64,000 nucleotides of DNA from Chryseobacterium viscerum (GCF_025949665.1 NZ_JAPDFT010000001.1:496001-560000), one strand, 5' to 3'; positions 33,732 to 42,411 are shown, counted from the stretch's first letter. A program made the numbers and translations. The notes: generated from the sequence alone by a model not told the origin.

Positions 33732-34589
33732 ATGAAAACATACGCAGGAATTCCCGAGGAAAACGCAACGCTAGAGAATTCGAAAGTAATGTTGGTAACT
33801 GTTCCTTATGATGGAACTTCAACATGGGGAAAAGGAGCTGATAAAGGTCCTGAATTATTCTTAAACGCTTCTGAAAACATGGAGCTTTATGATATTGAAA
33901 CCCAAACAGAACCTTATCTTCAGGGAGTATATCTGGCAGGAGAAGTTTCTGAAAATTCAAGCCCGGAAGCAATGACAGAAGCTGTTTACCAGAAAACAAA
34001 AGAACTTTTGAACAATGAAGGGAAAGTATTTACTTTATTTGGAGGTGAACACTCTGTGTCTATCGGTTCTATCCGTGCAGTAGGAGAGAAATTTGAAAAC
34101 CTTACCGTTCTTCAGTTAGATGCTCATACAGATTTACGTCCTGAGTTCCATGGTTCTACTTCTAATCATGCTTGTGCTGTATTTGAAGCGAACCAGAAAC
34201 ATAACTTGGTTCAGGTGGGAATCCGTTCTATGGATGCTGAAGAAGCTCAATATCTACCGGAAGGAAGAGTATTCTTTGCTCACGAGATTGCGAACAACGA
34301 GAACTGGGTGAATGATGTATTGGAAAAAGTTTCAGGAAACGTTTATATCACGATTGATTTAGATGCTTTTGATCCTTCCATTGCTCCTTCTACAGGAACT
34401 CCTGAACCAGGTGGATTACAATGGTATCCAACACTGGAATTATTAAGAAAAGTATTTGAAAAATGTAATGTAGTAGCATTTGACATTGTAGAATTAATGG
34501 ATTCCCCAATGGCTAAGCCAACAGCTTTCCTTGCCGCTAAGTTATATTATAAAATGCTTGCTTATAACGATATTTATAACAACAACTAA
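33732..34589 (+). CDS. speB: Agmatinase (ureohydrolase family)
   Basis: 285 residues. Dinuclear manganese ureohydrolase with all ligand motifs: GGEHS, LDAHTDLR, DLDAFDPSIAPSTGTPEPGG and the C-terminal FDIVELMDSP. Hydrolyses agmatine to putrescine and urea; agmatinase rather than arginase is chosen because of the arginine decarboxylase nearby and the overall size, not from a diagnostic residue. It has its own promoter. Confidence 0.88.
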   Translation: MKTYAGIPEENATLENSKVMLVTVPYDGTSTWGKGADKGPELFLNASENMELYDIETQTEPYLQGVYLAGEVSENSSPEAMTEAVYQKTKELLNNEGKVFTLFGGEHSVSIGSIRAVGEKFENLTVLQLDAHTDLRPEFHGSTSNHACAVFEANQKHNLVQVGIRSMDAEEAQYLPEGRVFFAHEIANNENWVNDVLEKVSGNVYITIDLDAFDPSIAPSTGTPEPGGLQWYPTLELLRKVFEKCNVVAFDIVELMDSPMAKPTAFLAAKLYYKMLAYNDIYNNN

Positions 34590-34658
34590 TATTCCGCAAG
34601 AATCGGATTTTTTCTGCCGTATATTCTTTGGAAATTTGTGAGGTAAAATAATAATACA

Positions 34659-35501
34659 ATGTCCACACAAAATCAGATAGATTATAACAGAATTGCTAAG
34701 GCGATAGAATATATCCAGAGCAATTTCAGGCTTCAGCCAAGTTTGGAGGAAGTGGCAGAGAATATTCACTTAAGTCCCGCCCATTTTCAGAAAATCTTTA
34801 CAGATTGGGCAGGAACAAGTCCGAAAAAGTTTTTGCAGTTCATTAGTCTTGAACACGCTAAAAACCTATTGAAGGAAGAAAAAGCAAGTTTGTTTGATAC
34901 CGCTTACGAGACAGGGTTTTCCAGTACCAGCAGGCTTCATGACCTGTTTGTAAAGGTAGAAGGAATGTCTCCGGCAGAATATAAAAATGGCGGAAAAAGC
35001 CTTAGTATTCATTACAGTTTTTCTGAAAGTCCTTTCGGAAATATAATAGTAGCTTCTACAGAAAAAGGAATCTGCTATATGGCTTTTGAAGACAATAAAG
35101 AAACAGCATTAGGGGAGCTGAAACAGAAGTTCCCCAATGCTTCTTTTACTGAACTGCAAGATGACCTTCAAAAGAATGCACTGTCCATATTTGATAAAGA
35201 CTGGACAAAACTCAATACTATAAAATTACATTTAAAAGGAACCGATTTCCAGCTTAAAGTCTGGGAAAGCCTGTTGACAATCCCCATGGGAAAATTGTCT
35301 ACTTATGGCAGCCTTGCCGAAAAAATAGGAAACCCTAAAGCATCCAGAGCGGTGGGAACAGCTATTGGAAGTAACCCTGTTGCATTTCTTATTCCATGCC
35401 ACCGTGTGATCCAGTCTACCGGACATCTCGGCGGATACCGTTGGGGAAGTGACAGGAAACAGCTGATTGTAGGTTGGGAAGGTTCACATATTTATTCTTA
35501 A
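34659..35501 (+). CDS. Ada-like AraC regulator fused to O6-alkylguanine methyltransferase
   Basis: 280 residues. AraC-type HTH at 8-105 (LEEVAENIHLSPAHFQKIFTDW, FDTAYETGFSSTSRLHDLF), then a methylated-DNA--protein-cysteine methyltransferase domain (about 115-280) with the acceptor motif PCHRV and YGSLAEKIG, GNPKASRAVG. It lacks the N-terminal zinc/Cys domain with which E. coli Ada senses methyl phosphotriesters. So it repairs O6-alkylguanine and may regulate, but its switch must differ. The AlkB-like gene downstream completes an alkylation-repair pair. Confidence 0.92.
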   Translation: MSTQNQIDYNRIAKAIEYIQSNFRLQPSLEEVAENIHLSPAHFQKIFTDWAGTSPKKFLQFISLEHAKNLLKEEKASLFDTAYETGFSSTSRLHDLFVKVEGMSPAEYKNGGKSLSIHYSFSESPFGNIIVASTEKGICYMAFEDNKETALGELKQKFPNASFTELQDDLQKNALSIFDKDWTKLNTIKLHLKGTDFQLKVWESLLTIPMGKLSTYGSLAEKIGNPKASRAVGTAIGSNPVAFLIPCHRVIQSTGHLGGYRWGSDRKQLIVGWEGSHIYS

Positions 35502-35510
35502 AATACCATG

Positions 35511-35584
35511 TATTGATAGGTTTTGGCTAAAGCCAATGTGTTTCTTGTTCCTGATTAAACGGGCTAAAACCCATTCCTATTGAT
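35511..35584 (-). repeat. Paired-palindrome repeat, copy C (reverse orientation)
   Basis: Read on the minus strand: ATCAATAGGAATGGG, TTTTAGCCCG, spacer, then TTGGCTTTAGCCAAAACCTATCAATA. The first palindrome has one change. Lies 9 bases after the ada-like stop. Confidence 0.8.
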
Positions 35585-35650
35585 GAATTCTACTGTGTCA
35601 TTTGTGAAAAATATTGGTGTAATTTGTGTTTAACTATAAGAATAATAAAT

Positions 35651-35680
35651 ACATTTTACATTGTACTTTTTACAAAATAA
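35651..35680. repeat. Dispersed motif ATTTTACATTGTACTTTTTAC
   Basis: Nearly the same sequence occurs at 29001-29032 before the cobalamin adenosyltransferase gene (ACTTTTTACATTGTACTTTATAC). Both sit within 15-50 bases of a start codon. Confidence 0.45.
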
Positions 35681-35699
35681 AGCATTTAATTAAAAAACT

Positions 35700-36311
35700 A
35701 TGATGAGCCTCTTTGAAGAAATATCAGACTATCCGATCAATATACTTCCACATGACGGAACTGTTCATTATTACGGAAAGGTTTTTTCTAAAGAACTTTC
35801 AGATTCTTTTTATACCTATTTACTGAAACAGATTCCATGGGAAAATGATGAAGCAATCATCTTTGGAAAACTGATTTTAACCAAAAGAAAAGTGGCCTGG
35901 TTCGGAGAAAAACCTTTTGAATATACATATTCTAAACGGACAAAATATGCAAAATTCTGGACTCCGGAATTATTGGAACTGAAGAAAAAATGTGAGGAAG
36001 TTTCAGGAGAAACCTACAATTCATGTCTACTCAATTTATATCATGACGGAAGTGAAGGAATGGCCTACCACAGTGATGGTGAAACAGATCTGAAAAAACA
36101 CGGAGCCATTGCTTCTCTGACTTTCGGAGCGGAAAGAAAGTTTTTATTTAAACATAAAACATCCAAAGAAAAGACAGAAGTATTCCTGGAAAACGGAAGC
36201 TTATTAATTATGAAAGGAACTACACAGGATAACTGGCTTCACAGGCTTCCGCCCACGACAAAGGTGAAAACTCCCAGAGTAAACCTGACCTTTAGAACCA
36301 TTGAAGAATAA
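35700..36311 (+). CDS. AlkB-like 2OG-Fe(II) dioxygenase
   Basis: 203 residues. Fe-ligands HxD in AYHSDGE and the distal His in WLHRLP, 2-oxoglutarate Arg and signature RVNLTFR at the C-terminus; KRKVAWFGEKPFEYTYS and SCLLNLYHDGSEGMAYHSD are classical for AlkB homologues of the ALKBH2/3 type. Oxidative demethylation of 1-meA/3-meC in nucleic acids is the expected activity. ATGs at 35700 and 35703. Works with the Ada-like gene upstream in alkylation repair. Confidence 0.92.
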   Translation: MMSLFEEISDYPINILPHDGTVHYYGKVFSKELSDSFYTYLLKQIPWENDEAIIFGKLILTKRKVAWFGEKPFEYTYSKRTKYAKFWTPELLELKKKCEEVSGETYNSCLLNLYHDGSEGMAYHSDGETDLKKHGAIASLTFGAERKFLFKHKTSKEKTEVFLENGSLLIMKGTTQDNWLHRLPPTTKVKTPRVNLTFRTIEE

Positions 36312-36328
36312 TTTATTTTCAGGATTTT

Positions 36329-36398
36329 ATCAATAAGAGTGGGCTTTAGCCCACTTAAATAAAAAAACAGATTCATCTGGCTTTAGCCGAAACCTAAA
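36329..36398 (+). repeat. Paired-palindrome repeat, copy D
   Basis: ATCAATAAGAGTGGGCTTTAGCCCACTT, A-rich spacer, then TCTGGCTTTAGCCGAAACCTA. Lies between the AlkB-like stop and the shared terminator. Confidence 0.85.
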
Positions 36399-36415
36399 AA
36401 ACAGTTCCTAAAAAC

Positions 36416-36445
36416 AAAAAAGCTGTTCAGACGAACAGCTTTTTC
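36416..36445. terminator. Bidirectional terminator
   Basis: Stem AGCTGTTC / GAACAGCT (36421-36428 with 36433-36440), AGAC loop, A run and T run. Shared by the AlkB-like gene and the convergent hydrolase gene. Confidence 0.92.
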
Positions 36446-36448
36446 AAT

Positions 36449-38308
36449 TTATTTTAAAACTTCAGCTTCAATGGAGCTGTCATCATATATTTTAATAAAT
36501 GCCTTGGTATAATCCTCTTTGTTGGCAAAATTCGGATTGTCCATAAATTTCTGAGGATTGATTGCAAAAAGCGGGAACCACGTACTGCTGATCTGAATCT
36601 GGATTTTATGTCCTTTTTTGAAGGTGTGAACCACATCCTGAAGTCTGAAATTAACAGCCGTTTTCTGATTAGGAATCAAAGCCTCTCCCTTTTCTCTCGT
36701 ATTTCTGAATCTGGCAGGCATTATTTCACTTCTTACCATCTGATGATAGTTACCATATATAACACCATCTTTCTTTTCTGCAGGTTTAAAATCTTCAGGG
36801 TAAACGTCAATTAGTTTTACGGCAAAATCGGCATCTGTAGAAGTGGATGCAATGTTCAGTTTGGCCATAATCTCTCCTGCAAATGCAATATCTTCTGTCA
36901 GAACATCTGTTGTGAAAGTCAATACATCAGGTCTTCCTACAGCAAATCTCTGATCTTCCGACATGTAATTTTTCGGAGTAAAGCCATTGAAATCTTTTAA
37001 GTGATCTGAGCTTACAACAGGATTGTTAGGATCACTGTAATATTCTGAATATCCTTGTCCGGAAGTTTTTTTCAAGGTTTTATCAGCTAAATAAAAATTA
37101 ACTTTCTGAGCATTTTTAGGTGGATAAGAAGCAAATTCTTTCCATTCTTTAGCTCCGGTGTCATACATTAGCGCTTCAGGAAGTCCTGCATCTTCTTTTG
37201 TGTTGCCTTTCAAATAATGATTGAAGAATCTGGTTTCAATATTTTTCTGATAATAGGTTGCAATACTGTCACCAAAATAGGTTTCGCTGTGGAAATGTTT
37301 ACCCTGCTCCTGAGACCAGCCACCATGGGAGAAAGGTCCCATTACAATTGTATTTTTAGCTTTAGGACTTGTTTTTTCGATAGTTTTATAAATATTCAAA
37401 GGACCGGAAAGATCTTCTGCATCAAACCATCCTCCAACAGTCATTACAGCATGATTGATATTCTTCAGATGAGGAAGAAGCCCTCTTTTCTGCCAGAATT
37501 CATCATAATTGGTATGATTCATAATTTCTGTCATGAAGAAATTATTTTTGTAATATTTTTCATATCCGTCCTTTAGAGTACCCATATCTCTGTAGAACTT
37601 TAATCCGTCTTCAGAAGTCTGTTTAACGAAAGAATCCATATACCAAGCCTGTTTCTCAGGTTGTGTTTTCTGAACTCCAAAAACTGGAAATGTTCTGAAA
37701 TAGCCTAACATAAATCTTCCGTTGTGAAGGAAATCATCATTCCAGAAATCTGAGATAGGGGCCTGAGGGGAAGAAGCTACCAGTGCGGGATGTTGTGACA
37801 ACGTTCCTACAGCAGTATAGAACCCAGGATAAGAGGTTCCGAACTGACCGGCTTTTCCATTATTATCTTTGATGTTTTTCAAAAGCCATTCGATGGTATC
37901 ATAAGTATCTGTACTTTCATCAACATCTTTTTTTGTTTTTCTCTCTACCTGAGGAGTCATATTGGTAAAAGTACCTTCACTCATATATCTTCCGCGTACA
38001 TCCTGGTACACAAAAATATACTTGTCTTTCATCAGATAGGTGTTGGGACCTACCTTTGTTTTATATTCATTCTCTCCGTATGGGGCAATGCTGTAGCAGG
38101 TTCTCTGCATCAGAAACGGATATTTGTTTTTGTTTGATATATCTTTCGGGATATATACGGCTGTGAAAAGTTTCACTCCATCACGCATCGGAATATAAAA
38201 TTCTTTCTTGGTGAAATTGTCTTTAACGAAAGTATCTTTCTGTTCCGTCTTCTGAGCTTTTCCAAGAATGAAAAAAAGAATACATAATACTGAAATATGG
38301 ATTTTCAT
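36449..38308 (-). CDS. Secreted CocE/NonD family hydrolase (alpha-amino-acid ester hydrolase type)
   Basis: 619 residues. Signal peptide (1-18, ending GKAQ). Peptidase S15-type alpha/beta hydrolase with nucleophile Ser159 in FGTSYPGF, the acid in GGWFDAEDLSGP and catalytic His in GPFSHGGWS; C-terminal jelly-roll domain (about 380-619) as in X-Pro dipeptidyl peptidases and cocaine esterase. The family splits amide or ester bonds next to alpha-amino groups, including beta-lactam precursors. Native substrate unknown; probably periplasmic or exported. Confidence 0.92.
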   Translation of the reverse strand: MKIHISVLCILFFILGKAQKTEQKDTFVKDNFTKKEFYIPMRDGVKLFTAVYIPKDISNKNKYPFLMQRTCYSIAPYGENEYKTKVGPNTYLMKDKYIFVYQDVRGRYMSEGTFTNMTPQVERKTKKDVDESTDTYDTIEWLLKNIKDNNGKAGQFGTSYPGFYTAVGTLSQHPALVASSPQAPISDFWNDDFLHNGRFMLGYFRTFPVFGVQKTQPEKQAWYMDSFVKQTSEDGLKFYRDMGTLKDGYEKYYKNNFFMTEIMNHTNYDEFWQKRGLLPHLKNINHAVMTVGGWFDAEDLSGPLNIYKTIEKTSPKAKNTIVMGPFSHGGWSQEQGKHFHSETYFGDSIATYYQKNIETRFFNHYLKGNTKEDAGLPEALMYDTGAKEWKEFASYPPKNAQKVNFYLADKTLKKTSGQGYSEYYSDPNNPVVSSDHLKDFNGFTPKNYMSEDQRFAVGRPDVLTFTTDVLTEDIAFAGEIMAKLNIASTSTDADFAVKLIDVYPEDFKPAEKKDGVIYGNYHQMVRSEIMPARFRNTREKGEALIPNQKTAVNFRLQDVVHTFKKGHKIQIQISSTWFPLFAINPQKFMDNPNFANKEDYTKAFIKIYDDSSIEAEVLK

Positions 38309-38371
38309 AAAAAAAATTTGCTGCTAATTTAAAAATAAAAACACGTTTATTGATACATCTTGGTTGTATTC

Positions 38372-38396
38372 ATAAAAATAGCCGGAAAGATCCGGC
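38372..38396 (-). terminator. Terminator of the outer-membrane receptor gene
   Basis: Stem GCCGGA / TCCGGC (38381-38386 with 38391-38396), AAGA loop, T-rich on the minus strand. Confidence 0.75.
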
Positions 38397-38437
38397 CATT
38401 ATCAAAAATATATATATAAAAGTATGGTGTTGTATTA

Positions 38438-41203
38438 TTACATTTTTTTACCTGCAAACTTATTCAGCTTCATGCTGATAGAGAACATGATGTATCGTTT
38501 CAGAATCAGGTCTTCACGGTCTTCAAAATAAGAATCTGTGATGGTTCTTTTTACGCTTTGGTTTTGATTTAATACATCATAGACCTTCACTTTTGCTGTA
38601 AACTGTTTTTTATAGAATGAGTACCCAAGGCTGGTATTCCAGAAATAAAAATCCTTTTTAAAGCCCGGAGCAATATTTGAGCTGGTATTATATTCAAAGT
38701 CATTTCCAAATACAAATCTGCCCTTCAGCATGTAATTGGTCAATTCCAGTTTTAATGACTGATTAGCCGTATTTACTCTGCTTATATTATAATTGGTGTA
38801 GTTTGAGAAGCTGTACCCAAGTCTGTAAGAGGGTTTAATCGTCATTTTATCCTTGATTTCATAGACCAGGTTAAGTCCCGGATTAAGATTGTATGAATTG
38901 CTGGTGAACGATTGGCCGTCGATAAAACCATTATTATAGGCATAATTCATACTGAACCTTGGACTGATGGTAAGTTTGTTGTTGTTCCATTTCAGGGTTT
39001 TGCTTAATCCTCCGCTGGCGTTAATGCTTTTATTTCCGCTCACGTTATCATAAGTAACAATTTGTTTTCCTGCATTATCATATTTCGTAAAATTGATGAT
39101 ATCATTGTTTCTGTAGGTAAAGCCCACATTGATATAATAGCTGAGATCTTTTACCTTGTTATAATTGCTGAAATATAGAGAAAGATTGTTGGTCCAAGTG
39201 TTTTTCAGATCAGGATTTCCCTGATAGGTTGCCAAAGGATTGGTTTCATCCTTATATGGAGTAAGCTGTTCTGCCGTTGGGATCGTGTAATTGGAGGAGT
39301 TGTAAATACTTAGGTTTTTTCCTTCACCAAGCTGGTAGTAAAGGTTTAGATCATATTCAGGCAGTACAAAATTTTTCTGCAGATCATATTGTTGTCCGTT
39401 AAAGATAGAATTTACTTTCATATCCGAAATATTAAGATGCACAGAAGCCCAGAAGTTGAGTTTGTTTTTGTTGATCTGATAAGCTAGTTCAGGAGAGATT
39501 TGATTGATTCTCTGCCTCATATTGTTGGATAAAAGTTGATTATATTTGGTGTAATCACCTGTTGCATTATCAAAATCATTTACATTTCTAAGATCTCTGG
39601 ATGATCTTGTTTCATATTTTACTTCAAAACTTACACTGGACGAATCGGAAATGGGTTCTGTATATCCCGCATTGAAATTAAACGTATTATTCTGATTTTT
39701 ATTTTTGGCTAACTGATCTCTGTTGTCAACAGTAGTGCCGCTTTGCTGATAGAAGGTGTTCTGAGACTGATTCAGATTATCCCTTTTAGATTCAGAAATA
39801 GAACTGTTTATATTAGCTGAAACAGAACGTCCTTTTTTCTTGAATCTTCTTGAAAAATAGATGTTTGGATTAAATGAATTATTTTCAGAATCATTACTTG
39901 AATATGAATTACTTTCATTCAGAAGGCTGCCATTCTTTAAAGAAGATGATCGTGAGTTATTAAAACTAAAGCTGCTGTTTTTTGAAAATCTTGGAGAAAA
40001 ATAAATACTTGTCAGGGAATCCAGTTTAACGTTTACTGAAGTATCAAAGCTGTATTGTTTGGATTCATTTTCTCCATTACTCTCAGAATTGGTCTGAAGG
40101 GTATAATCCGGTAGAAGGGTAGATCTTGAAATTTTGGATCTTGTTTCTGTATTAGAATCGGAATGCATCAGACTGAAAGAATCCAGATCAGCATCTTTTC
40201 CCATTTTATCACTGTAATTCAATCCTATGGTTGTAGATCTTTGAATCCCTTTTGTACCGCCTCCCTGATTGTAATACGTCGTACTTCCTACCGTTGAGAC
40301 TGATCCGCCCTGCATCATCCATGCATTCCGGCCGCTTCCCATACTGTCAAAAACCTCATCTCTGGAAAATCCCTGTGAATTGATATTGTTGGAAGAAGCA
40401 AGGATGCTTACTTTTGTGTCCCCTTTAAAATAACTGGCCAATCCGCTTGCTTCATACCGCTTATCTGATCCGTAACCAACTGTAAGTCTTGTCAGCAATC
40501 CTTTATTTTTCTTTTCGTCAATATTAAAGTTGATGGTGGTATTCTGAGATTTGGGTGCTTTCCCGCTAAGTTCTTCTTCCTTTGTTTTGGTTGTTGTAAA
40601 CTGAATATTCTTGATGATATCTGCAGGTAAATTCTGAAGGGCAATTTTGCCATCTTTATCAAAGAAAGGTTTACCATTGATCATAATCTGATCCACTTCC
40701 TTCCCGTTAACCGTAATTTTTCCCTCATTGCTGATCTCAACACCAGGAATCTGCTTCAGCAGCTCCTCTATTTTACTGTCAGGCCGTACTTTGATTGCAG
40801 ACGCACTGAACTCAATGGTATCTTTTTTAATTTTTACCGGTGATGCCGTGATTTTTATCTCATCAATATTGTTGATAATACTTTGTTTTTCAAGCTGAAT
40901 ATCTCCTAAAGATATAGACTGATCTATTTTCTCAAATTTTTTCGAATAAGGAGACTGTTTCTCGGCATCAATTTTTAGAATGGAAGGCTCTTTCATATCA
41001 TCAATCTTCAGTGAGAATTTACCTTCTTTATTAGTTGCCGTGTAATTGACAATGGATGAATCTTTTTCTTTCAAAAGATAAACAGTGGCATTTTGTACCG
41101 CTTTCTTTTCAGAATCTGATATTTTTCCATCGATGTGTAATTTTTGTGCATGCAGAATAAATGCTGTGAACATCAAAGCCAGTAGCAACAGAGTTTTCTT
41201 CAT
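38438..41203 (-). CDS. Outer-membrane beta-barrel receptor (OMP_b-brl_3, CarboxypepD_reg-like N-terminus)
   Basis: 921 residues. Signal peptide (1-19), a carboxypeptidase-regulatory-like domain (about 21-110: DGKISDSEKKAVQNATVYLL), a plug-like region (about 125-225: LLKQIPGVEISNEGKITVNGKEVDQIMINGKPF) and a large barrel very rich in Asn and Ser with the end ISMKLNKF. These proteins are TonB-receptor relatives with unknown ligands. A hairpin terminator lies only 25 bases upstream of its start, so how it is expressed is unclear. Confidence 0.88.
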   Translation of the reverse strand: MKKTLLLLALMFTAFILHAQKLHIDGKISDSEKKAVQNATVYLLKEKDSSIVNYTATNKEGKFSLKIDDMKEPSILKIDAEKQSPYSKKFEKIDQSISLGDIQLEKQSIINNIDEIKITASPVKIKKDTIEFSASAIKVRPDSKIEELLKQIPGVEISNEGKITVNGKEVDQIMINGKPFFDKDGKIALQNLPADIIKNIQFTTTKTKEEELSGKAPKSQNTTINFNIDEKKNKGLLTRLTVGYGSDKRYEASGLASYFKGDTKVSILASSNNINSQGFSRDEVFDSMGSGRNAWMMQGGSVSTVGSTTYYNQGGGTKGIQRSTTIGLNYSDKMGKDADLDSFSLMHSDSNTETRSKISRSTLLPDYTLQTNSESNGENESKQYSFDTSVNVKLDSLTSIYFSPRFSKNSSFSFNNSRSSSLKNGSLLNESNSYSSNDSENNSFNPNIYFSRRFKKKGRSVSANINSSISESKRDNLNQSQNTFYQQSGTTVDNRDQLAKNKNQNNTFNFNAGYTEPISDSSSVSFEVKYETRSSRDLRNVNDFDNATGDYTKYNQLLSNNMRQRINQISPELAYQINKNKLNFWASVHLNISDMKVNSIFNGQQYDLQKNFVLPEYDLNLYYQLGEGKNLSIYNSSNYTIPTAEQLTPYKDETNPLATYQGNPDLKNTWTNNLSLYFSNYNKVKDLSYYINVGFTYRNNDIINFTKYDNAGKQIVTYDNVSGNKSINASGGLSKTLKWNNNKLTISPRFSMNYAYNNGFIDGQSFTSNSYNLNPGLNLVYEIKDKMTIKPSYRLGYSFSNYTNYNISRVNTANQSLKLELTNYMLKGRFVFGNDFEYNTSSNIAPGFKKDFYFWNTSLGYSFYKKQFTAKVKVYDVLNQNQSVKRTITDSYFEDREDLILKRYIMFSISMKLNKFAGKKM

Positions 41204-41227
41204 TGTTTTTTTCCAGGACGGTAAAAA

Positions 41228-41256
41228 TATAAAAACATCCCAAAGGTGGGATGTTT
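41228..41256 (-). terminator. Terminator of the BON/SH3 operon, close to the next start
   Basis: Perfect stem AAACATCCCA / TGGGATGTTT (41233-41242 with 41247-41256), AAGG loop, T-rich minus-strand tail. The receptor gene starts at 41203, 25 bases further. Confidence 0.85.
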
Positions 41257-41297
41257 CTATGCTTTTTTTATGAAAATTTATTATATTTTAATAGAAA

Positions 41298-41717
41298 TTA
41301 TGCTCTTAAATATCTTGAATAAGCATATCCTTCCTGACCTTCAGCTGTTTTCACTTTCCACCAGTCATCAGAAGTTTGTTCAATTAGAGTTACAGAAGAA
41401 CCTTTAGCCGCTTTACCTACTACAGCAGCTTCAGTAGAAGGTTCCTGTCTGATATTCAGATTAGAATCTTCCGTTGCTACTGTTAAAGAAGCTCCTGAAG
41501 TAAGACCTGCAACCTGTACATCAATATTGATATCTGAAGCAGAATAAGTAGAATCAATAGCTCCTAAAGCATTCCATACAGCATCTTTAGCCGCAGTATT
41601 GGAAGCGTTTCCGGAAACATAAAGAATCCCGTCCTGCTCCTGAACCTGAAGATTTGAAATCCCTGCAGACTGTGCCGCTGAAACTACGCTTGAATATTTA
41701 TCTTGTAATTCGCTCAT
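41298..41717 (-). CDS. BON-like plus SH3 domain protein
   Basis: 139 residues. Residues 1-65 resemble a BON domain (DKYSSVVSAAQSAGISNLQVQEQDGILYVSGNAS read in parts), residues 77-139 form a bacterial SH3 domain (SNLNIRQEPSTEAAVVGKAAKGSSV, WWKVKTAEGQEGYAYSRYL) of the type that binds cell wall. There is no signal peptide, unlike the partner upstream, so its place in the cell is uncertain. The gene lies six bases after the BON lipoprotein gene and shares its promoter. Confidence 0.83.
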   Translation of the reverse strand: MSELQDKYSSVVSAAQSAGISNLQVQEQDGILYVSGNASNTAAKDAVWNALGAIDSTYSASDINIDVQVAGLTSGASLTVATEDSNLNIRQEPSTEAAVVGKAAKGSSVTLIEQTSDDWWKVKTAEGQEGYAYSRYLRA

Positions 41718-41723
41718 TTTAAA

Positions 41724-42218
41724 TTATTTTACGATTAGGTTGTTGTTATACTTTCCGATTTTCAAAGCATCTACGGATTCTTTGATTTTTCTAGCCTGAA
41801 GGCCGGAAACATTTCCTGTAAGAGTAAGCTGTCCGTTTACAACTTCTACCTTTACAGAAGGGAAATCCTTCACCGCATCCTGAACTTTTTTCTGAACAGC
41901 AGGATCTATAGCAGAAGTGGTTTCAACAGGTGCAGGAGCAGGAGCAGGAGCAGCTGCTACAGTAGACATATCCATTACGTCTTTTACTCCGTTGATCGCT
42001 TTTAGTTTTGCGATCATCGCATCTTTAGACTGCTGATCTGCGAAAGTACCGCTTAAGTGAGCTACACCTTCTTTTACTTCAACAGAAGCATTGGGATTAG
42101 AAGTTACTACCGTTGTAGCCTGAGTCTGAAGATCGGCATCAGAAATTTTCTTTTTACAAGAAATAGCACCGAAAGATACAGCTACAGCTAATGCAGCCAT
42201 TGCAATAGTTTTTTTCAT
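41724..42218 (-). CDS. Lipoprotein with two BON domains
   Basis: 164 residues. Lipobox AISC (Cys21). Two BON-type modules (about 28-85 and 108-163: VEVKEGVAHLSGTFADQQ and VKVEVVNGQLTLTGNVSG) are joined by an Ala/Pro/Val linker (AAAPAPAPAPVE). BON domains bind phospholipid or envelope components and occur in stress-related proteins such as OsmY. Promoter with good spacing upstream; operon with the BON/SH3 gene. Confidence 0.87.
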   Translation of the reverse strand: MKKTIAMAALAVAVSFGAISCKKKISDADLQTQATTVVTSNPNASVEVKEGVAHLSGTFADQQSKDAMIAKLKAINGVKDVMDMSTVAAAPAPAPAPVETTSAIDPAVQKKVQDAVKDFPSVKVEVVNGQLTLTGNVSGLQARKIKESVDALKIGKYNNNLIVK

Positions 42219-42248
42219 ATTGTATATTTATTAATGTTGTTATACAAT

Positions 42249-42276
42249 CAAATGTAATAATAAAATTTGTACCAAA
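42249..42276 (-). promoter_or_regulatory. Promoter of the BON operon: TTTG-N16-TACATTTG
   Basis: Minus-strand -33 TTTG (42273-42276), -7 TACATTTG (42249-42256), 30 bases before the ATG. Confidence 0.6.
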
Positions 42277-42411
42277 AGAATAAAAATTCAATAAATGTTT
42301 CTTAATTTTTTTACAATATTTTCTAAACCAGGCTTTTAATTTTTAGGTATTAAAAACTTAATGTAAAATTAATGCTCATTGAAGAAAATCTTCTGCCAAT
42401 TGAAAAACCAT

